Assembly: GCA_002479075.1 (NCBI GenBank)
Contig: DLLG01000010.1
Location: forward strand, 11,765-75,764
From: Clostridiales bacterium UBA7568
Lineage (GTDB): Bacteria > Bacillota > Clostridia > Oscillospirales > CAG-272
Reading direction: 5' to 3'
DNA length: 64,000 nucleotides
Below, piece after piece: positions 9,533 through 18,090 of the stretch (positions are counted from its first letter, which is position 1; every line of letters starts with the position of its first letter). The notes beneath the pieces are model-generated. The model did not search any database and was not told the origin of the DNA. It saw only the letters and a program-made list of their open reading frames with translations. The translations under genes were made by a program, and so were the position numbers.

Positions 9533-10891
9533 TTATTCAAATATGTCGTTCAGCTGATAAATCGTGTTTCCGCCGGTCGTTACGATGATAACCGAATCTC
9601 CCTTGCGATAAAACGAATCGCCGCTCGGAATTTCCGTTTCGGCGCCGTGCGAAATGCAGGCGAGCAGGACGTTCTTCTTTGTTTTGAGGTTTTTGAGAGG
9701 CTCGCCGCAGTGCGCCGTCGAATCATCAACCCGGAATTCAATCGCCTCCGCTCTTCTGTCTGCAATGAAATGTACGGCGAGCGCCGCTCCTGTCTGGTTT
9801 TTCATCGCGCGGACGTACTGAACGATATTATTGCAGCAGAGTTCGTTCGGGCAGATGACGCTCCCGAGAGGAATATCGCCGAGGATACCGCTGTTTTTCA
9901 GTCTTGAAAGCTTTGTGACCGTCTGCTTTACGCCTTTGTTTTTCCCGTAAAGCGAGATTATCATATTCATTTCGTCAAAGCCTGTGAGAGTTACAAGGGC
10001 GTCGCAATCCGAGATGCCCTCGCTTTTCAGCAGGTCGTGATTGCAGGCGTCGCCGTTTATTATATTGACGGAGGGAAGCGAAGCTGAAAGATTCTGACAT
10101 TTGTCATAGTCGCTTTCGATGATCTTTGTTGCGAATCCGTCGCGGCTGAGACGTTCCGCAAGGTAATATCCGACCCTGCCTCCGCCGCAGATGATAACGT
10201 TTTTGATCTTTTTTGTCACGATTCCGAGCCCGGAAAGCAGAGCCGCGAGCTCATTTACAGGGGCGGTGACGAATATTCTGTCACCCTCTTCAATGACGAA
10301 ATTGCCGTCCGGAGCGATGGCTTCTCCGCTCCTGAGAACGACGCAGACAAGCACCTTGCAACGGACGATCTCGCCCATTTTTTTCAGCGGTACGCCGCAG
10401 AGCGGGCTTTTTCCGTCAATTTTCAGCTCGACTATCTCAACTTTTCCCTTTGCGAACGTGTCGCGATTGAGAAAACCGGGATATTTGAGTAGCCTTTCGA
10501 TTTCAAGCGCCGCCTGTTTTTCGGGATTTATTGCCATAGAAAGCCCGAAAACGTCGCGCATACCGTATATCTGGTCGCTGTATTCAGGGTTGCGGATTCT
10601 CGCTATTGTATGAATTTTCGGATTTATTTTGTGAGCGACGGCGCAGGAGAGCAGGTTGACCTCGTCCTCGCCCGTTGCGGCGATGAGCAGGTCGGCATCG
10701 TGTGCGCCCGCAGAGGAAAGAACGCTCTGAATCGCGCAGTTCCCGCAAACAGCCATAACATCATAATGCTCAATGGCGTTTGAGAGAACGTCGCTGTCCT
10801 TATCAACTACCGTAATATCGTAGCCCTCGGATGAAAGCTGGCGGGTCAGCGCATAACCGACTTTCCCGCATCCGGCGATAATAATCTTCAT
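9533..10891 (-). CDS. trkA: Trk potassium uptake regulatory protein TrkA (two RCK units)
   Basis: The 452-residue cytosolic protein has two tandem nucleotide-binding RCK_N domains, each opening with a Rossmann glycine motif (IIIAGCGKVGYAL at residue 3 and VIICGGGRVGYYL near the middle), each followed by an RCK_C domain. It binds NAD(H)/nucleotides and gates TrkH. I chose the ATG at 10891, where CGGAGG lies 7 bases upstream; the longer frame to 10942 has no such signal and overlaps the promoter. First gene of the trkA-trkH-hydrolase operon. RCK_C domains are known c-di-AMP targets in Firmicutes, but that is not shown here. Confidence 0.94.
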   Translation of the reverse strand: MKIIIAGCGKVGYALTRQLSSEGYDITVVDKDSDVLSNAIEHYDVMAVCGNCAIQSVLSSAGAHDADLLIAATGEDEVNLLSCAVAHKINPKIHTIARIRNPEYSDQIYGMRDVFGLSMAINPEKQAALEIERLLKYPGFLNRDTFAKGKVEIVELKIDGKSPLCGVPLKKMGEIVRCKVLVCVVLRSGEAIAPDGNFVIEEGDRIFVTAPVNELAALLSGLGIVTKKIKNVIICGGGRVGYYLAERLSRDGFATKIIESDYDKCQNLSASLPSVNIINGDACNHDLLKSEGISDCDALVTLTGFDEMNMIISLYGKNKGVKQTVTKLSRLKNSGILGDIPLGSVICPNELCCNNIVQYVRAMKNQTGAALAVHFIADRRAEAIEFRVDDSTAHCGEPLKNLKTKKNVLLACISHGAETEIPSGDSFYRKGDSVIIVTTGGNTIYQLNDIFE

Positions 10892-10932
10892 TTTTGCCTC
10901 CGTTTCAAATATCTGTATCTGATATTGAACAT

Positions 10933-10961
10933 ATGATAACACAAACCTTCGAAAAGGTCAA
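10933..10961 (-). promoter_or_regulatory. Predicted promoter of the trkA operon
   Basis: On the minus strand TTGACC and TATCAT are 17 bp apart, about 40 bp before the trkA start. Confidence 0.65.
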
Positions 10962-10986
10962 CTCTTGCGGATAATTTATTAAACTA

Positions 10987-11015
10987 TTGATTTTCTTTGC
11001 GGAAAAGGTTAAAAT
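10987..11015 (+). promoter_or_regulatory. Predicted promoter of the cupin gene
   Basis: TTGATT and TAAAAT are 17 bp apart, 34 bp upstream of the cupin start. It diverges from the trkA promoter. Confidence 0.6.
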
Positions 11016-11049
11016 AATACTGCAATAATAGCGAAAGGAAATAATTTTT

Positions 11050-11394
11050 ATGAAAATTTTCGAAAATGCGCCGATAAAGAACATCCCCGTAAAGGAAAAG
11101 CTCCGTCTTGCGGATGAGGTTGAATACCGCGACGGGCAGGTTGTCAGCAAGACTCTTGCGCAGAACAGAAACGTCAGCCTGACGCTTTTCGCTTTTGAAA
11201 AGGGCGAGGAGATAAGCACGCATTCCTCGGGCGGAGACGCACTTGTGACCGTGCTTGACGGAAAGGGCAGATTTACCGTCGCCGGGGAGGAATTTTATCT
11301 TTCCGCGGGCGAGAGCATTGTTATGCCGAGAAACGTTCCGCACGCAGTATATGGCGAGGAACGCTTCAAAATGCTTCTGACGGTTGTTTTCTGA
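11050..11394 (+). CDS. Small cupin-domain protein
   Basis: The 114-residue protein is a single cupin beta-barrel. Motif 1 is partly degenerate: it has THSSGGDALVTVLDGKG with one His and no second HxH histidine. Motif 2 has SIVMPRNVPHAV with a His. Such stand-alone cupins bind a metal or small ligand; the ligand is not evident and the family is functionally mixed. It has its own promoter and sits between the trkA operon and the TasA-like gene. Confidence 0.8.
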   Translation: MKIFENAPIKNIPVKEKLRLADEVEYRDGQVVSKTLAQNRNVSLTLFAFEKGEEISTHSSGGDALVTVLDGKGRFTVAGEEFYLSAGESIVMPRNVPHAVYGEERFKMLLTVVF

Positions 11395-11444
11395 AAACAG
11401 CCTGTCTGATTTTCCGAAAAAATTGCGGAATTTCTCTTTTTGTA

Positions 11445-11473
11445 TTGATAAACCGGCAAAGCCGATATATAAT
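11445..11473 (+). promoter_or_regulatory. Predicted promoter of the TasA-like gene
   Basis: TTGATA and a perfect TATAAT are 17 bp apart. Transcription would start near 11480, which leaves an untranslated leader of about 280 nt before the start codon. Confidence 0.65.
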
Positions 11474-11479
11474 TACTAT

Positions 11480-11758
11480 GGCAGGGTGTTTTTCCTGTTT
11501 TGCCTTCGCCGCTGTCGGCGGGGGCAAGCAAAGGACATAAAAATTTTGTGTCTTTTGCTTGCCGATGGGCAGAGCTTCGGGGAAATGACAGTTTCATAAA
11601 GCCCGGACAATCGGCGTTTTGCACAAACGGGGGGCACAGCCTTTTCAGACTGAATACGTTTGTGCGGCAAATTAAGCGGAACATCTCTTTTCGTCGGCGC
11701 GGAGATGCTCCTTTCCCCTGCGTCGGCAAAAAAATATTTCAATAAGGAGAAAAGACCA
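11480..11758 (+). promoter_or_regulatory. Long hairpin-rich 5' leader of the TasA-like gene
   Basis: No gene is visible in this 364-bp gap, but several complementary arms follow one another: a 20-bp arm pair with two mismatches and a 1-base centre at 11523-11563; GGGC/GCCC at 11567-11604 enclosing a GAAA/TTTC hairpin at 11582-11595; a perfect 9-bp pair GCACAAACG/CGTTTGTGC at 11621-11665; and GGA-A-CATCTC with GAGATG-C-TCC at 11678-11711. The ribosome-binding site AAGGAGA is at 11744. No known riboswitch class is recognised. Regulation by this leader is inferred from the structure only. Confidence 0.5.
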
Positions 11759-13807
11759 ATGAAAAACTTTTCATCAAAAAGAGCATTGCTCCTCAGCTTG
11801 CTTTCAATGGTAATCTGCGTATCAATGCTCATCGGCTCGACCTTCGCCTGGTTTACGGACTCCGCAACAGCAAATGTCAACACAATTCAGGCAGGTAACC
11901 TTGAAGTTGATCTTCAGGTAAAGAATGCAAACGGCGAATGGGTATCTGCGGAGGGCGCAACACTTGATTTCGTAAAAGCGACGGGTGCTCCCGCAGGCGA
12001 AAAGACTCTCTGGGAACCGGGATGTACATATCAGCTTCCCGAGCTCAGAATCGTAAACAATGGCAACCTCGCTCTCAAGTATCAGCTTGTTATCACAGGC
12101 GCAACCGGCGACACGATGCTTCTTGACGTTATCAAGTTTACGGCGACTGTAACACCCGAAAACGGAGAAGCTGTCACAAGCAACAACGCATACGGAACGA
12201 CTCTTATCTCTGACGGCGAGCTTCTCGCAGGCAAATATGCAACGCTTAACATCAGCGCGCATATGGATGAGACAGCGAACAACGATTACAGAGATAAGTC
12301 CGTAAGCGGAATTGCTATCAAGGTTGTTGCAACACAGCTTGCACACGAGTTTGATTCGAACGGCAATGATTATGACGCAGACGCTTCATATCCTGCAGAG
12401 GCAACAGCTCCCGTTACGACGGAAACAGTTGATGGCGCAACAAGCACAAAATCCGATACTGTCCTCGAAACTCCTGCGACTGTAAAAGTAACCGAAACGG
12501 AAACAAAGCCCGTTGCAACGGCAGTTGTTCCCGCGGGCGCAAAGGTTGACGAAGGAACGGAAAAGCTCACGCTCTCCATAACAAATGCGGCTCATCCCGC
12601 AGGCTTTACTGTTGCGGATGACGAAAAAGCAAATACATACGAAGTAAAGATCATCGGCGTTGCGGCAGACAATACTGTCGAAATTCCTGTTGAGATTTAC
12701 GTCGGAAAAGGATTTTGCAACGTTAAGCTGTATCACAACGGTACTCTTATGACGGATTACACATATGACGCAGAGACCGGCTTTATCTCCTTCAAGACAG
12801 CAACTTTCTCTCCGTTTACGGTTGTAAGCACGGTTCCCGCAGCGACGGTTGACGGCGTTGCATATGAATCTGTTGACGCAGCTATCGCAGCAGCAACAGA
12901 CGGCGCGACAATCGCTCTTGCAAAGGACCATACAGGAAACCTTGAAATAAACGGCAAGAACATTACTCTTGATTTCAACGGAAACAAAGTAAACGGAATT
13001 CTTTATATCGGCTGCACAAACGACGGCTTTACCTCCAAGAGAGAAGCTTCTGTTATAACGCTTAAAGACACAAAGGGCAACGGCGGCGTTACGTCAACAG
13101 CCTCCTTTGCAATAATTGCAAAGAACGGCTCAAAGCTCACAGTTGAGAGCGGTAGCTATGTGACAGAATACGCAAGAGAAGGCTCCAGCGGTTACAGCGA
13201 TGTAATCAAAATGACAGACTGCGAGCTCACAGTAAACGGCGGCTATATCCATAACAACTCTCAGGTCGGAAATTACAACAGAGTCATTGATGTTGATAAC
13301 GGCAAAGGCTATGCCAAGGTTACAATCAACGGCGGCAAGCTCGAAGGCACGCAGAAATGCGGCACCAACGGCTGGTATGGCTCTTACAGCTACATCATAG
13401 CAAGCAATGGCTCGGATGACAAATTTGACGTCGAAATCAACGGCGGCGAATTCATCAGCCATACAGGATACAGCTATATTACACAGGTATACGGAAACGT
13501 CGTCGTAAATGATTGCACATTCACCGATTACGGCACAGGCAGCGCATTTGACATTGAGGAAGGCTATACTGTCACGGTTAAAGGCGGCACTTATACGTTC
13601 TCCGAAAAATGTGACTCGTTCGGAAATGTTATATCCGGTCTTATCACTTGCAGACAGTCGGACGGCTGGACCAGCGTTGACGGTACTCTGGTGGTTGATC
13701 CCGCATCTCCGGTTAAGGTCAATTATCAGACTCACAACAAATTCCTTGCTGATGGCGCAACACAGTCCGCAAAGGGCGCAGACGGCTATTACACAATTAC
13801 AAAATAA
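11759..13807 (+). CDS. SipW-type signal peptide / TasA-like secreted protein with beta-helix C-terminus
   Basis: The 682-residue product begins with a long signal peptide (residues about 1-31) ending in the TFAWFTDSATANV stretch typical of SipW-dependent TasA/camelysin proteins. The N-terminal third resembles the TasA beta-sandwich (ELRIVNNGNLALKYQLVITG, then an SAHMDE-type segment). A Thr/Val/Lys-rich linker at about 220-270 leads to a domain with a VDGVAYESVDAAIAAATDG opening and repeated GG-x-(Y/F/K) turns (VNGGYIHN, INGGKLEG, INGGEFIS, VKGGTYTF) like a right-handed parallel beta-helix. No sipW-like signal peptidase is in the window. I chose the ATG at 11759 for its AAGGAGA site; the frame from 11660 lies in the leader. 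Probably a surface or fibre protein; not proven. Confidence 0.8.
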   Translation: MKNFSSKRALLLSLLSMVICVSMLIGSTFAWFTDSATANVNTIQAGNLEVDLQVKNANGEWVSAEGATLDFVKATGAPAGEKTLWEPGCTYQLPELRIVNNGNLALKYQLVITGATGDTMLLDVIKFTATVTPENGEAVTSNNAYGTTLISDGELLAGKYATLNISAHMDETANNDYRDKSVSGIAIKVVATQLAHEFDSNGNDYDADASYPAEATAPVTTETVDGATSTKSDTVLETPATVKVTETETKPVATAVVPAGAKVDEGTEKLTLSITNAAHPAGFTVADDEKANTYEVKIIGVAADNTVEIPVEIYVGKGFCNVKLYHNGTLMTDYTYDAETGFISFKTATFSPFTVVSTVPAATVDGVAYESVDAAIAAATDGATIALAKDHTGNLEINGKNITLDFNGNKVNGILYIGCTNDGFTSKREASVITLKDTKGNGGVTSTASFAIIAKNGSKLTVESGSYVTEYAREGSSGYSDVIKMTDCELTVNGGYIHNNSQVGNYNRVIDVDNGKGYAKVTINGGKLEGTQKCGTNGWYGSYSYIIASNGSDDKFDVEINGGEFISHTGYSYITQVYGNVVVNDCTFTDYGTGSAFDIEEGYTVTVKGGTYTFSEKCDSFGNVISGLITCRQSDGWTSVDGTLVVDPASPVKVNYQTHNKFLADGATQSAKGADGYYTITK

Positions 13808-13822
13808 CCCCTTTCAAAAACC

Positions 13823-13854
13823 AAAATCCTCGGACTTTTGTCCGAGGATTTTTC
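13823..13854. terminator. Bidirectional terminator between TasA-like and MATE genes
   Basis: The stem AATCCTCGGAC/TCCGAGGATT has A and T tracts on both sides and lies between two converging genes. Confidence 0.85.
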
Positions 13855-13856
13855 TT

Positions 13857-15215
13857 TTATATTTTTGTCTTTTCGAGCGCTGCGCTTTCCAGATCCCATT
13901 TCTTTGTCTGTCGCCTGTAAAGCAAAAGCCCGATGATGCCCGCTGTCACCTCCGCAACAGGGAACGCTATCCAGGTATAATCAAGACCTACCTTTGAAAA
14001 CGCCCAGAATACGGGCACAAGAACAAAAATCTGTCTTGTCAGCGAGAGCATAATGCTTGCCAGCCCGTTTCCGATCGCCTGAAAGAATGTTGGCATAATG
14101 AGCGAGAATACAGCGGCAAAAAAGCTGCAACCTATTATCGGGAATGCCTTTTTACCGATCGCAATCACCTGCTCCGAACCCGAAAAAAGCCTCATAAGCG
14201 GTTCGGGAAAGGCGACAAAGCACACCGTTCCGAGAATCATAAACACAAGCGATATTATAAACGAATCGCGCATCGTATCTTTGCAACGTTTATATGATTT
14301 TCTCGTGCAGTTGAAGCTCAACACAGGCACGATGCACGTCTGAAGCCCGAAAAGCGGGATAAAGAAGAAGCTCTGGAGCTTGTAATAAAGCCCCAAGACG
14401 GTGACCGCCGAATCCGAAAAGCCGGAAAGAATGATATTGAGCATAACGATATACACCGTGTAAAGCGACTGCATAAGTATTGAAGAATAACCGTAATGAT
14501 ATATCTTTCCCGCCAGCCTTACGGCATCTTTTGCCTTCGGCGGCTTGCAAAAGCCCTTTATGCCGACGATTATTGCCGAGATAAACTGCCCGATGACTGT
14601 TGCATATGCTGCGCCCGCAACGCCCATTTCGGGTATCGGTCCGAGACCGAAAATGAGTATCGGATCGAGGACTACGTTTGTCAGCGCGCCGGCAACCTGT
14701 GCAAGCATCGGCAGCTTCATATTTCCGCGCGACTGATGTACCTTTGACCAGTTGCCTTCAAGAAACGTGCCGAGACTTCCGACACAGACTATCCTTCCGT
14801 ACGTTACCGCCTGCTCTATCGCCGCGGGCTCGGTTGCCGATGTCCTGACGTAAGGCGGCATTATAAAATACGAAACCAAAGCAAACAAAGCCCAGGAGAG
14901 CAGCGCAAGCACCTGCCCCGTACCAGCCGTGGCATCAGCCTTTTCCGGCTGATTCAAGGCATATTTTCTCGCCATATATGTATTGACGCCGACCCCCGTC
15001 CCGACAGCCACCGCAACTATAATCAGCTGAATCGGGTAAACGACTGTCACCGCGGTCAGGGCGTCATCCGAGTATTTTCCGACAAAGAAGCTGTCAACAA
15101 CGTTGTAAAGTGCCTGTATAAGCTGTGCAAGCATAACGGGCGGAGCAATTTTGAGCAGTATTTTTCCGATACTCTCCGCCCCGAAAAAATTTTGTTCCGA
15201 AGTATTACCTTCCAT
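13857..15215 (-). CDS. MATE-family efflux transporter
   Basis: The 452-residue protein has about 12 membrane helices and the conserved MATE start region (PVMLAQLIQALYNVVDSFFVG), with the second-half counterpart near residues 240-300. MATE proteins export cationic drugs or metabolites using Na+ or H+ gradients. It is the third gene of a darA-marR-MATE operon, 12 bp after marR, so its expression is probably set by the MarR repressor and the operator at 16032-16061. The substrate is not known. Confidence 0.92.
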   Translation of the reverse strand: MEGNTSEQNFFGAESIGKILLKIAPPVMLAQLIQALYNVVDSFFVGKYSDDALTAVTVVYPIQLIIVAVAVGTGVGVNTYMARKYALNQPEKADATAGTGQVLALLSWALFALVSYFIMPPYVRTSATEPAAIEQAVTYGRIVCVGSLGTFLEGNWSKVHQSRGNMKLPMLAQVAGALTNVVLDPILIFGLGPIPEMGVAGAAYATVIGQFISAIIVGIKGFCKPPKAKDAVRLAGKIYHYGYSSILMQSLYTVYIVMLNIILSGFSDSAVTVLGLYYKLQSFFFIPLFGLQTCIVPVLSFNCTRKSYKRCKDTMRDSFIISLVFMILGTVCFVAFPEPLMRLFSGSEQVIAIGKKAFPIIGCSFFAAVFSLIMPTFFQAIGNGLASIMLSLTRQIFVLVPVFWAFSKVGLDYTWIAFPVAEVTAGIIGLLLYRRQTKKWDLESAALEKTKI

Positions 15216-15227
15216 AACGGATCCCTT

Positions 15228-15671
15228 TCATACCTCTCCTTCTATAACCTTGCAGAGCGCGCCGTTGTATTCCGTGACAAGGCGCGATATTTCCGCGAGC
15301 TTCTCCTCGCCGAGGATTTTTATTGCCTGCTCCTCCGCAGAAAGCAACCCGACCGTCACAGGTTCTGCATATGAGCGTCCCTTTTCCGTCAGCACAAATG
15401 CTTTCTCCCTGCCGACGCAGTTTTCCTTTGACATACGCAGTATGCCTTCCGCTCTCATTTTTGATATGACGTTATGTATCGTCTGGCGGGGAAGGAGATA
15501 GCTTTCGCATATCTGTTTCTGCGTACAATAGCCAAACTCTCTTATCGTATAGAAGACGAGCATTTCGTTGTATCCGACGCCGTGCATAGCGCACCACTTT
15601 GCATACATTCCTCTGTACTGAATGACGGAGCGGTTTGCGTCGTTTAATATTTTCTGTGTTTTATCGTCCAT
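15228..15671 (-). CDS. MarR-family transcriptional regulator
   Basis: The 147-residue protein has the MarR winged-helix layout: an N-terminal dimer helix, the recognition region QKQICESYLLPRQTIHNVISKM (given here from QICESYLLPRQT) and a wing ending in VGREKAFVLTEKGRSYAEP. MarR proteins usually repress their own operon and a nearby exporter until a ligand binds. Here it lies between a c-di-AMP receptor gene and a MATE exporter on one mRNA, with gaps of 7 and 12 bp. The palindrome at the operon promoter is the natural candidate for its operator. Confidence 0.93.
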   Translation of the reverse strand: MDDKTQKILNDANRSVIQYRGMYAKWCAMHGVGYNEMLVFYTIREFGYCTQKQICESYLLPRQTIHNVISKMRAEGILRMSKENCVGREKAFVLTEKGRSYAEPVTVGLLSAEEQAIKILGEEKLAEISRLVTEYNGALCKVIEGEV

Positions 15672-15678
15672 TTCAGCC

Positions 15679-16008
15679 TCAGTATTTTATGCATTTTTCA
15701 ACATTCATCACAAAGGCAACAATTCCCCCGCTGCATATTTTGACAGGCGCCGCCGGCATACCTGCGGCGGATGTAATATATGTTGTCTCCATACGCGACT
15801 TTGCGTGCTTTTCGAGTATTCCAAGCGCAGTATCGAGCGACGCGCCGTCAACGCCTATCATAAGCGTTACGCTCTTCTTTTTCAGAAATCCGCCGGTCGA
15901 GCTGAGGATCGTTGAATAGAATCCGTGCTCGGAAAGATCCGAAACAACCTCCGCCGAATCCCCTGCGGAAAGCACCGCAATTATCATTTTTTCGCATTGA
16001 ACGTTCAT
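15679..16008 (-). CDS. darA: DarA/PstA-type c-di-AMP receptor (PII-like)
   Basis: The 109-residue protein matches the PII-like cyclic-di-AMP receptor family: KMIIAVLSAGDSAEVVSDL at the N-terminus, a STGGFLKKKSVTLMIGV stretch with the conserved T-G-G-F-L loop, and an FVMNVEKCIKY end. Members form trimers that bind c-di-AMP; their downstream target is still unclear. It is the first gene of the operon, has an AAGGAGGC site just before its ATG, and begins about 50 bp after a near-consensus promoter. Confidence 0.93.
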   Translation of the reverse strand: MNVQCEKMIIAVLSAGDSAEVVSDLSEHGFYSTILSSTGGFLKKKSVTLMIGVDGASLDTALGILEKHAKSRMETTYITSAAGMPAAPVKICSGGIVAFVMNVEKCIKY

Positions 16009-16031
16009 AAAAAGCCTCCTTTTTTGCGGGA

Positions 16032-16061
16032 AATCTTAATCCCATATGGGATTATAAGATT
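16032..16061. promoter_or_regulatory. Palindromic operator at the darA-marR-MATE promoter
   Basis: A perfect 16-bp core (AATCCCATATGGGATT, 16038-16053) is flanked by AATCTT and AAGATT arms offset by two bases. It lies just downstream of and touching the -10 box, the usual place for a MarR repressor. Confidence 0.75.
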
Positions 16062-16087
16062 GTATCACCCCAAGCGGAAAATGTCAA
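16059..16087 (-). promoter_or_regulatory. Promoter of the darA-marR-MATE operon
   Basis: TTGACA and TACAAT are exactly 17 bp apart on the minus strand, upstream of darA. Confidence 0.85.
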
Positions 16088-16170
16088 TGGGAAAATAAAT
16101 TTATTTCTCGAAATTCGATAACGTCGGCACGGCGCAGAGCGTTGCCCCGAAGATGTTTGAATAAAATACA

Positions 16171-16198
16171 AAAATCCCCGCCGGAGCGGGGATTTTTT
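16171..16198 (-). terminator. Terminator of the ABC transporter operon
   Basis: The stem ATCCCCGC-CGGA-GCGGGGAT has T runs on both sides and lies 3 bp after the stop of the downstream ABC gene. The remaining 16088-16170 holds nothing I recognise. Confidence 0.85.
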
Positions 16199-16200
16199 GT

Positions 16201-18090
16201 TTATTCTTTTTCGTCGTAATATTGCGCCTGCGCGTTCCAGAGCTCATAATATTTTCCGCTTTCATCGGAAAGGAGCCCGTCGTGCGTGCCGACCTGAACA
16301 ACGGAGCCGCGATCGAACACGGCAATCTTATCGCAGAAGCGGCAGGAGGAAAGCCTGTGGCTTATATAGACCGCTGTCCTGTCTGTCACCATCTCGCTGA
16401 ATCTCGAATATATCTCGGATTCGGCAACGGGGTCGAGAGCCGCCGTCGGCTCATCGAGAATGATAAACGGAGCGTTCTTATAAAGCGCACGGGCAATGGC
16501 GATTTTCTGCGCTTCGCCGCCCGAAACGTTCACGCCGTTTTTATCGAGGTTCTTATAAAGATATGTGTCAAGCCCCTGCGGCATTTTTTCGGCGTCGAGG
16601 ATAAAGCCCGCTTTTTCAAGGCAGGAATTGACTTTTCCCGCGTCATAATTTGAGTTTATCGCAACGTTTTGTCCGAGCGGCAGAGCGAACAGACGGAAAT
16701 CCTGGAATACGACCGAGAAAACGGAGATGTAATCGAGATAATTGTATTTTCTTATGTTGATACCGTTTAGGAGGATTTCGCCCTCGTCCGGGTCATAGAG
16801 GCGGCAGAGGAGCTTTATAAAGGTCGTCTTGCCGCTGCCGTTCTGACCGACGACAGCGAGCTTTTCGCCGATGTTGAACTTGAACGAAACGTGGCGGAGG
16901 GCATAATTTTCGCTGCCGGGATATTTGAAGGAAACATCGCGGAATTCGATTTCATAGTCGTTATCCATACGCTTTTCAACGGTAAGCGAGCCCTGATACA
17001 TCTTGTTTGGAATATCAAGAAAATCAAATGTGAGCTTTAAGAATTCCGCATTGTTGCGGAGGTCGTTAAGAGATGTTATCATCGTTCTTATTGCGCCGGA
17101 AACCATTGTAAGCGCACCGATATACTGCGTTATCTCGCCGACTCCGAACGCTCCCGCCCAAGCTTTAAGGCAGACGAACACATAGGCGCAGCCCGTGAAA
17201 ATGACGGACACGGCGATTGAAGCCGCATAGAGAGGGCCGATCTTTGTGCGCGCGGCTTTTGCATAAAAGCCTTTTGAAGCGAACACGTCTTCTTTATTGC
17301 TTGAATACTTTACAGAAAATCTGTCCTGACGATATATACGAATATCGGACATCCATTTGCTCTCGTATGCAAGGTCATAGAAAAAGCCGAACAGTTGATT
17401 GTTGAGATTGTGCCTGTTTGCATTTTGGGCATAAAATTTTCCGGCAACATTTTCGATTGCTGGCGAAATATATGTCACAAGCATAAGAACGGCGATTATT
17501 CCGAGAATAAAGAGCGGACTGTTCAGAGCTGTAAGCCTACCGGCGCTCTCCGGCACTCTGCGGACAAAGAGGGTGACCGTCATCGCGATACCGCCGAGAA
17601 GCGTTGAAACAGCGGAGAGAAGAGCTGTAAAGCGCCATTCAACGCTTCCGAGTCCCCTGCCGCTTGCATTGGCATTCTGGTTTATCTTGTTATAGAGGAT
17701 GTGGGTATCGCCGCTATCCATATCGGCATAATCCATATCCATAAATTTATCGCGATAAAGCTTATCAATCGAATACCATTCTACTTGCCCGTAAATACTT
17801 ATTGTTTTGTTTATAAACGAGGAAATAAGCGCAATTACGGCGGCGGAGGCAAGCGATATTATGACATATGTTTTCAGCTTTTCGGGATCTCTTCCGCCCG
17901 CAAGCTCGCCGATTATCAGCGCTGAAAGATAAATACCGACATAAGGCGTCAGCGCCGACCAGATTGTTCTGACTATTGACATTACCGTATATTTCGGGTT
18001 TGCCTTATAAAGCAGCTTCACTCCGCGCAACGTCATTTTCATTGCCTCTTTGCGGGGCATAAGAGATGTTTTTTCAGTTTTCTTCTTCAT
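16201..18090 (-). CDS. ABC exporter half-transporter (membrane plus ATPase), second of a pair
   Basis: The 629-residue protein has an N-terminal six-helix exporter domain (to about 330) and a C-terminal ATPase with Walker A (GQNGSGKTT), signature VSGGEAQKIA and Walker B FIILDEPTAALD. It likely pairs with the gene just upstream as a heterodimer in the membrane. I chose the ATG at 18090 because GGAGG lies just before it; this start overlaps the upstream gene by 17 bp, which points to translational coupling. The longer frame to 18171 runs inside the upstream gene. Substrate unknown; control by the adjacent LytTR system is suggested by the repeats at 19994. Confidence 0.92.
   Translation of the reverse strand: MKKKTEKTSLMPRKEAMKMTLRGVKLLYKANPKYTVMSIVRTIWSALTPYVGIYLSALIIGELAGGRDPEKLKTYVIISLASAAVIALISSFINKTISIYGQVEWYSIDKLYRDKFMDMDYADMDSGDTHILYNKINQNANASGRGLGSVEWRFTALLSAVSTLLGGIAMTVTLFVRRVPESAGRLTALNSPLFILGIIAVLMLVTYISPAIENVAGKFYAQNANRHNLNNQLFGFFYDLAYESKWMSDIRIYRQDRFSVKYSSNKEDVFASKGFYAKAARTKIGPLYAASIAVSVIFTGCAYVFVCLKAWAGAFGVGEITQYIGALTMVSGAIRTMITSLNDLRNNAEFLKLTFDFLDIPNKMYQGSLTVEKRMDNDYEIEFRDVSFKYPGSENYALRHVSFKFNIGEKLAVVGQNGSGKTTFIKLLCRLYDPDEGEILLNGINIRKYNYLDYISVFSVVFQDFRLFALPLGQNVAINSNYDAGKVNSCLEKAGFILDAEKMPQGLDTYLYKNLDKNGVNVSGGEAQKIAIARALYKNAPFIILDEPTAALDPVAESEIYSRFSEMVTDRTAVYISHRLSSCRFCDKIAVFDRGSVVQVGTHDGLLSDESGKYYELWNAQAQYYDEKE

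Noticed and set aside
11452..11480. Possible c-di-GMP-I (GEMM) riboswitch fragment, because of GGCAAAGCC and ATTACTATGG
   Set aside because: The tetraloop-containing P2 and the P3 helix are missing, and the sequence lies in and around the promoter spacer.
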